A stretch of 64,000 nt of DNA. Origin: a bacterium 210820-DFI.6.37. Lineage in GTDB: Bacteria; Bacillota; Clostridia; Peptostreptococcales; Anaerovoracaceae. Each line of letters opens with the position of its first letter. The first letter of the stretch is position 1. Location: the NCBI GenBank assembly GCA_020558355.1, contig JAJCKG010000001.1:318562-382561 (forward strand). Reading direction: 5' to 3'. The notes beneath the pieces are model-generated. The model was given only the letters and a program-made list of their open reading frames with translations. It ran no database searches and was not told the DNA's origin. Both the position numbers and the translations under genes were made by a program. This document shows, piece after piece, positions 61,673 to 64,000 of the stretch.

Positions 61673-62200
61673 TCACTCTCTTCCTTTGGTGTTTTTTTCG
61701 GATTTTGCCGAAATTGTCCTATAATCACAATTCGACTTATAGTTCTTATATTTTTTTACGACAACGGCGGCTGCGGCTCCGGTCAGAACGCCTGCTGCGT
61801 CAATCATCACATCCCGCAGCTCGCAGCTTCTTCCCGGAACAAAATACTGGTGAAATTCGTCTGTCGCCGCCCAGACTGTTCCAGCGCAAAGACTGAGAAG
61901 GAACCGCCCTCTTTCAGACTCCAAAAAGAGACCTGCCGCAAAATAAACCAGCGCTCCCAAAGCCGCGTATTCCAGAAAGTGGGCAGACTTTCTCACCCAG
62001 AAGTCCAGGCCGATGGCCAAAGAGGTCTGACTCTCATATGGAAGCGCTTCATAATCCGGCACAAACAGACCGCAAAGCCAGCGGTCAATCTCATAGCTCA
62101 TCTGGGCCGACTGGTCTACCGGGTTTGCGGACATGTAGAAGATGAAAGCCAGAAGGAGAAAGAGAAGTATTAAGATTGTGTATTTCTTAGCTTTGATCAT
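61673..62200 (-). CDS. VanZ-like membrane protein
   Basis: 175 residues with four hydrophobic segments. The family signature is plain: RKSAHFLEYAALGAL and TDEFHQYFVPGRSCELRDVMIDAAG, cited as DEFHQYFVPGR. Family members are found in teicoplanin resistance loci, but most, like this one, are of unknown role in the envelope. It overlaps the stop of the Rpn-type gene by four bases (ATGA). No resistance ligases accompany it. Confidence 0.88.
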   Translation of the reverse strand: MIKAKKYTILILLFLLLAFIFYMSANPVDQSAQMSYEIDRWLCGLFVPDYEALPYESQTSLAIGLDFWVRKSAHFLEYAALGALVYFAAGLFLESERGRFLLSLCAGTVWAATDEFHQYFVPGRSCELRDVMIDAAGVLTGAAAAVVVKKYKNYKSNCDYRTISAKSEKNTKGRE

Positions 62201-63033
62201 AAGTTCCTATCCTTCATTATTCTAACTTTTTTAAGTTTCTTCGCAATGGCTTTTTTCTGCTCATCCGCGCCTTCCTGAAGTCCAGCGTTTCTGCCTTCCT
62301 TAAAGCCGGACCTGTGGCCTTTTTCACGTCCTTCTTTACGGCCTTCCTGCCGCTCCAACGCTTTTTCTTCCCAGTCCTGCATGTATCTCACTCCAATCTC
62401 TTCGCTGGATCGAATATTCTCTACGATCTCATGCATCCCCTGGATTCGTTTGCTCCCTGGCCGCTCTGCGTTTTCCGCGGTTGTACACTCCATGTATCGC
62501 AGCATATCGATAAGCTCTTGGTCAGCGTCTTCCCGCACTGTGCCATGGGTATTAAGAAAAATCCTGGTGGCTCCATCCTCCAGCCTCAATTCCGGAATCT
62601 CTCTGCATATCATTTCAAACGTGTAGCGATACAACCCTCTGCCCATTAAATCAAAAGGCATAATCATAATCACATAGGAGTCCGGCATTCTGTTATAGTC
62701 CAGTTCTCCCGGCGGCAGCAGCTTGCTGTCGATCATTCCGTGGTACAAACGGCTCCTCTTGGGCAGATTACCTGTGTTTTTCTTCTGCACCTCTGTGTCA
62801 TAAACCGTATCCTCTTGGTCTATAGACCAGACATCCAAACGAATCTGTTTGCTCCAGATGGTCTTTCGCGATTCCTTTTCCGCCTGCGGCAGCTCCCGCA
62901 GCGTCAGCGACTTTCCCAAAACAATACGCAGCAGATTTTCCATAAATTCCGGATTCTCCGCAGCCTCCGCAAATAAAAATCGATCCAGTAAATTTAAATC
63001 TTTTAACGCTTTTGGTTCTTTTCTTGTTTCCAC
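62197..63033 (-). CDS. Rpn-type PD-(D/E)XK nuclease/transposase-like protein
   Basis: 278 residues from GTG at 63033, chosen because GAGGAGG lies eight bases upstream and the product then begins METRKEPKALKDLNLLDRF, as family members do; the frame stays open 29 codons further. The nuclease core RLDVWSIDQEDTVYDTEVQKK, cited as DTVYDTEVQKK, has the Asp and Glu-x-Gln/Lys residues. The C-terminal third is a charged helical repeat (EGRKEGREKGH). Such proteins promote RecA-independent recombination or act in phage defence in some hosts. A close relative begins 650 bases upstream. Confidence 0.85.
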   Translation of the reverse strand: METRKEPKALKDLNLLDRFLFAEAAENPEFMENLLRIVLGKSLTLRELPQAEKESRKTIWSKQIRLDVWSIDQEDTVYDTEVQKKNTGNLPKRSRLYHGMIDSKLLPPGELDYNRMPDSYVIMIMPFDLMGRGLYRYTFEMICREIPELRLEDGATRIFLNTHGTVREDADQELIDMLRYMECTTAENAERPGSKRIQGMHEIVENIRSSEEIGVRYMQDWEEKALERQEGRKEGREKGHRSGFKEGRNAGLQEGADEQKKAIAKKLKKVRIMKDRNL

Positions 63034-63131
63034 TCTTGCTTCCTCCTCATTATATCTCGTTTTTCTTCCCAATACAATTCCTCTTGCGATGATTTTCAGG
63101 GCAGTTGTCTTCGGTTCCATTTTTTTTAATT

Positions 63132-63160
63132 ATTGTAATATTTTTACTCGGTGTTGTCAA
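63132..63160 (-). promoter_or_regulatory. Promoter of the Rpn-type gene
   Basis: Perfect TTGACA (63155-63160), 17-base spacer, TACAAT (63132-63137). Transcription from here would begin below the alternative upstream start, which supports the GTG at 63033. Confidence 0.85.
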
Positions 63161-63530
63161 TAGGAATTAACCAAAATTTTCCTTATGCTATATGAAAACA
63201 CCCCTGCGGAAACCATTCATTTTCATATGAATGTGTTGTTTTGCGCAGAGGTGTTGGAGTACTGCTACCGCAAGCTGGTCGCCAAATTCATGGCTTGACG
63301 CAGAGGCGGTCGCCATTGAACATAATCCGGCATCATTGGTTGCTACCAAGTTAGAACTATATGCCTCTTTATATATAGCCTTGTACAGCTTCAACTGCCC
63401 CATTCTGTTCTACAAACTTTCTCATACTATACTCCTCCTCATTTGCATGGTTCACTATTCGATCTACATCCACATCATTTTCTGTCTCTAGTATATCATT
63501 CTATAAATTCAACGCTTGCACTTTTTTCAA
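63161..63530. other. Intergenic region with a long hairpin and short frames
   Basis: Minus strand: arms AACACCTCTGCG (63246-63257 region) and CGCAGGGGTGTT (63199-63210 region) form a terminator-like hairpin ending in TTTT. Upstream of it GGAGGAG precedes an 18-codon frame (MRKFVEQNGAVEAVQGYI), and a 71-codon frame runs through the hairpin. I cannot decide whether this is a small RNA, a tiny peptide gene or debris. Confidence 0.35.
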
Positions 63531-63568
63531 AAAACAGCAAAGAGAGAATTCATGATCCTCTCTCTGTT
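63531..63568 (-). terminator. Terminator after the partial Rpn-type gene
   Basis: AGAGAG/CTCTCT arms with CAG/CTG outer pairs, followed on the minus strand by six T residues. It also sits just past the glmS fragment, like a genuine glmS terminator would. Confidence 0.7.
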
Positions 63569-63592
63569 AATATTCCGTACTTGACTAACCTG

Positions 63593-63640
63593 CTCCACCG
63601 TGACACTCTTTGCCAAATTCCTCGGTTTATCCACATTTAC
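63593..63640 (-). pseudogene. glmS: Fragment of the glmS 3' end
   Basis: Sixteen codons reading VNVDKPRNLAKSVTVE, which match the invariant C terminus of glucosamine-6-phosphate synthase (in Bacillus, DVDKPRNLAKSVTVE). The rest of glmS is missing. The frame continues past the normal final Glu for 22 codons. It lies between the Rpn-type partial gene and a terminator, so it is a remnant left by insertion or recombination. Confidence 0.75.
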
Positions 63641-63683
63641 TGTTTTCGAACAAAGACGCCCTGCCATCTGCGCAGTTCAGTCA

Positions 63684-64000
63684 TTAAGGCTCCAGCTTTT
63701 CTATTTCATCCAGTGTCAGCTTGGTCAGCCGGGCTATTTGTTCTGGCTCCATGCCCTCTCTTTTCATTTCCAGCGCAATCGCTTTTTTCTGCTCATCCGC
63801 GCCTTCCTGAAGACCGGACTTGCGGCCTTCCTCATGAGCCTTCTGGCGTTCCAGTTCCCTTTCTTCCCATTCCTGCATGTATTTCACTCCAATCTCTTCA
63901 CTGGACCGCACCGCTTCCACAATTTTATGCATCGCTTGTATGTGTTCGCTTTCTGACCGCTCCGCCTGCGCCTGTGTTGAGTTCTCAAAATAACGCAGCA
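63684..64000 (-). CDS. Second Rpn-type PD-(D/E)XK protein (5' end outside window)
   Basis: C-terminal 104 codons visible, running off the window end. It aligns with the neighbouring Rpn-type protein: LRYFENSTQAQAERSE against LRYMECTTAENAERPG, then SSEEIGVKYMQEWEE and the EEGRKSGLQEGADEQKKAIA repeat. The tail MEPEQIARLTKLTLDEIEKL is typical of the family. The nuclease core lies outside the window. Two paralogues side by side suggest duplication or repeated insertion. Confidence 0.8.
   Translation of the reverse strand, partial: LRYFENSTQAQAERSESEHIQAMHKIVEAVRSSEEIGVKYMQEWEERELERQKAHEEGRKSGLQEGADEQKKAIALEMKREGMEPEQIARLTKLTLDEIEKLEP

Noticed and set aside
63231..63491. Plus-strand 86-codon frame as a gene
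   Set aside because: It has no ribosome-binding site and lies antisense to the hairpin unit; its composition is like other chance frames.
1..64000. CRISPR arrays, tRNA or rRNA genes
   Set aside because: No regularly spaced direct repeats, no cloverleaf with a T-arm GTTCGA core and no rRNA sequence were seen on either strand.

Overview
The window looks like a chromosomal segment from an anaerobic Bacillota of class Clostridia. The division/murein genes are in Gram-positive order, MurE carries the DNPR motif of meso-diaminopimelate ligases, and there are PASTA-type penicillin-binding protein, LCP, sortase and cps phosphoregulator genes, Ig-like wall proteins, a short methionine synthase with a separate activation protein, and NiFe-hydrogenase maturation genes. 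Base composition is intermediate, except for an AT-rich island near 16.4-19.0 kb. I cannot name the genus with confidence.

Layout. 1-8.7 kb (minus strand): mraZ-rsmH-ftsL-pbp-murE-murF-mraY-murD, read from a promoter whose spacer holds two MraZ boxes. 9.0-12.0 kb: a wall-anchored von Willebrand factor A protein, a 278-bp segment bounded by 23-bp perfect inverted repeats and carrying an outward promoter, and a complete tyrosine recombinase. This reads as a phase-variable promoter switch. 12.3-15.6 kb: sfsA, a lipoprotein, lgt and ychF. 15.57-20.04 kb: a 4.45-kb integrated element bounded by 23-bp direct repeats, one of which is the 3' end of ychF. It holds a holin, an S24-type repressor, a BECR-like nuclease, a strongly promoted structured RNA candidate, an Ig-like secreted protein and a decayed integrase. 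20.4-25.8 kb: an Rh-type ammonium transporter with a hairpin-rich leader, then a heptad-repeat secreted protein and an MMPL exporter. 25.8-36.0 kb: an amidohydrolase, metH with its activation protein and metF, an iron alcohol dehydrogenase, a CMD-family protein and the metNIQ methionine importer. 36.2-43.5 kb: deoC, then the pyrC-K-D-F-E-B-I operon (pyrimidine synthesis) ending in a metallo-beta-lactamase-fold gene. 43.6-46.8 kb: a basic amino acid permease and a dimethylarginine hydrolase, facing a GntR regulator. 46.8-52.3 kb: hypA-B-F-C-D-E. 52.5-54.2 kb: a sodium-dependent methionine/alanine-type importer and its 45-residue small subunit. 54.2-61.2 kb (minus): a surface-assembly cluster of LCP, Ig-like protein, class D sortase with two partner membrane proteins, and cpsB-C-D. 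61.6-64 kb: a VanZ-like protein, two PD-(D/E)XK Rpn-type genes (one cut by the window end) and a stray fragment of the glmS 3' end.

Themes. Methionine and one-carbon supply recurs: MetF makes methyl-tetrahydrofolate, MetH uses it, the activator repairs MetH, and MetNIQ and MetPS import methionine. Surface structure is the other theme: murein synthesis, wall anchoring, capsule control and a switchable surface protein. The items most worth following are the invertible switch, the ychF-integrated element with its structured RNA, and the murE gene that lacks its N-terminal domain. Every assignment is from reading the sequence; no database search was run.
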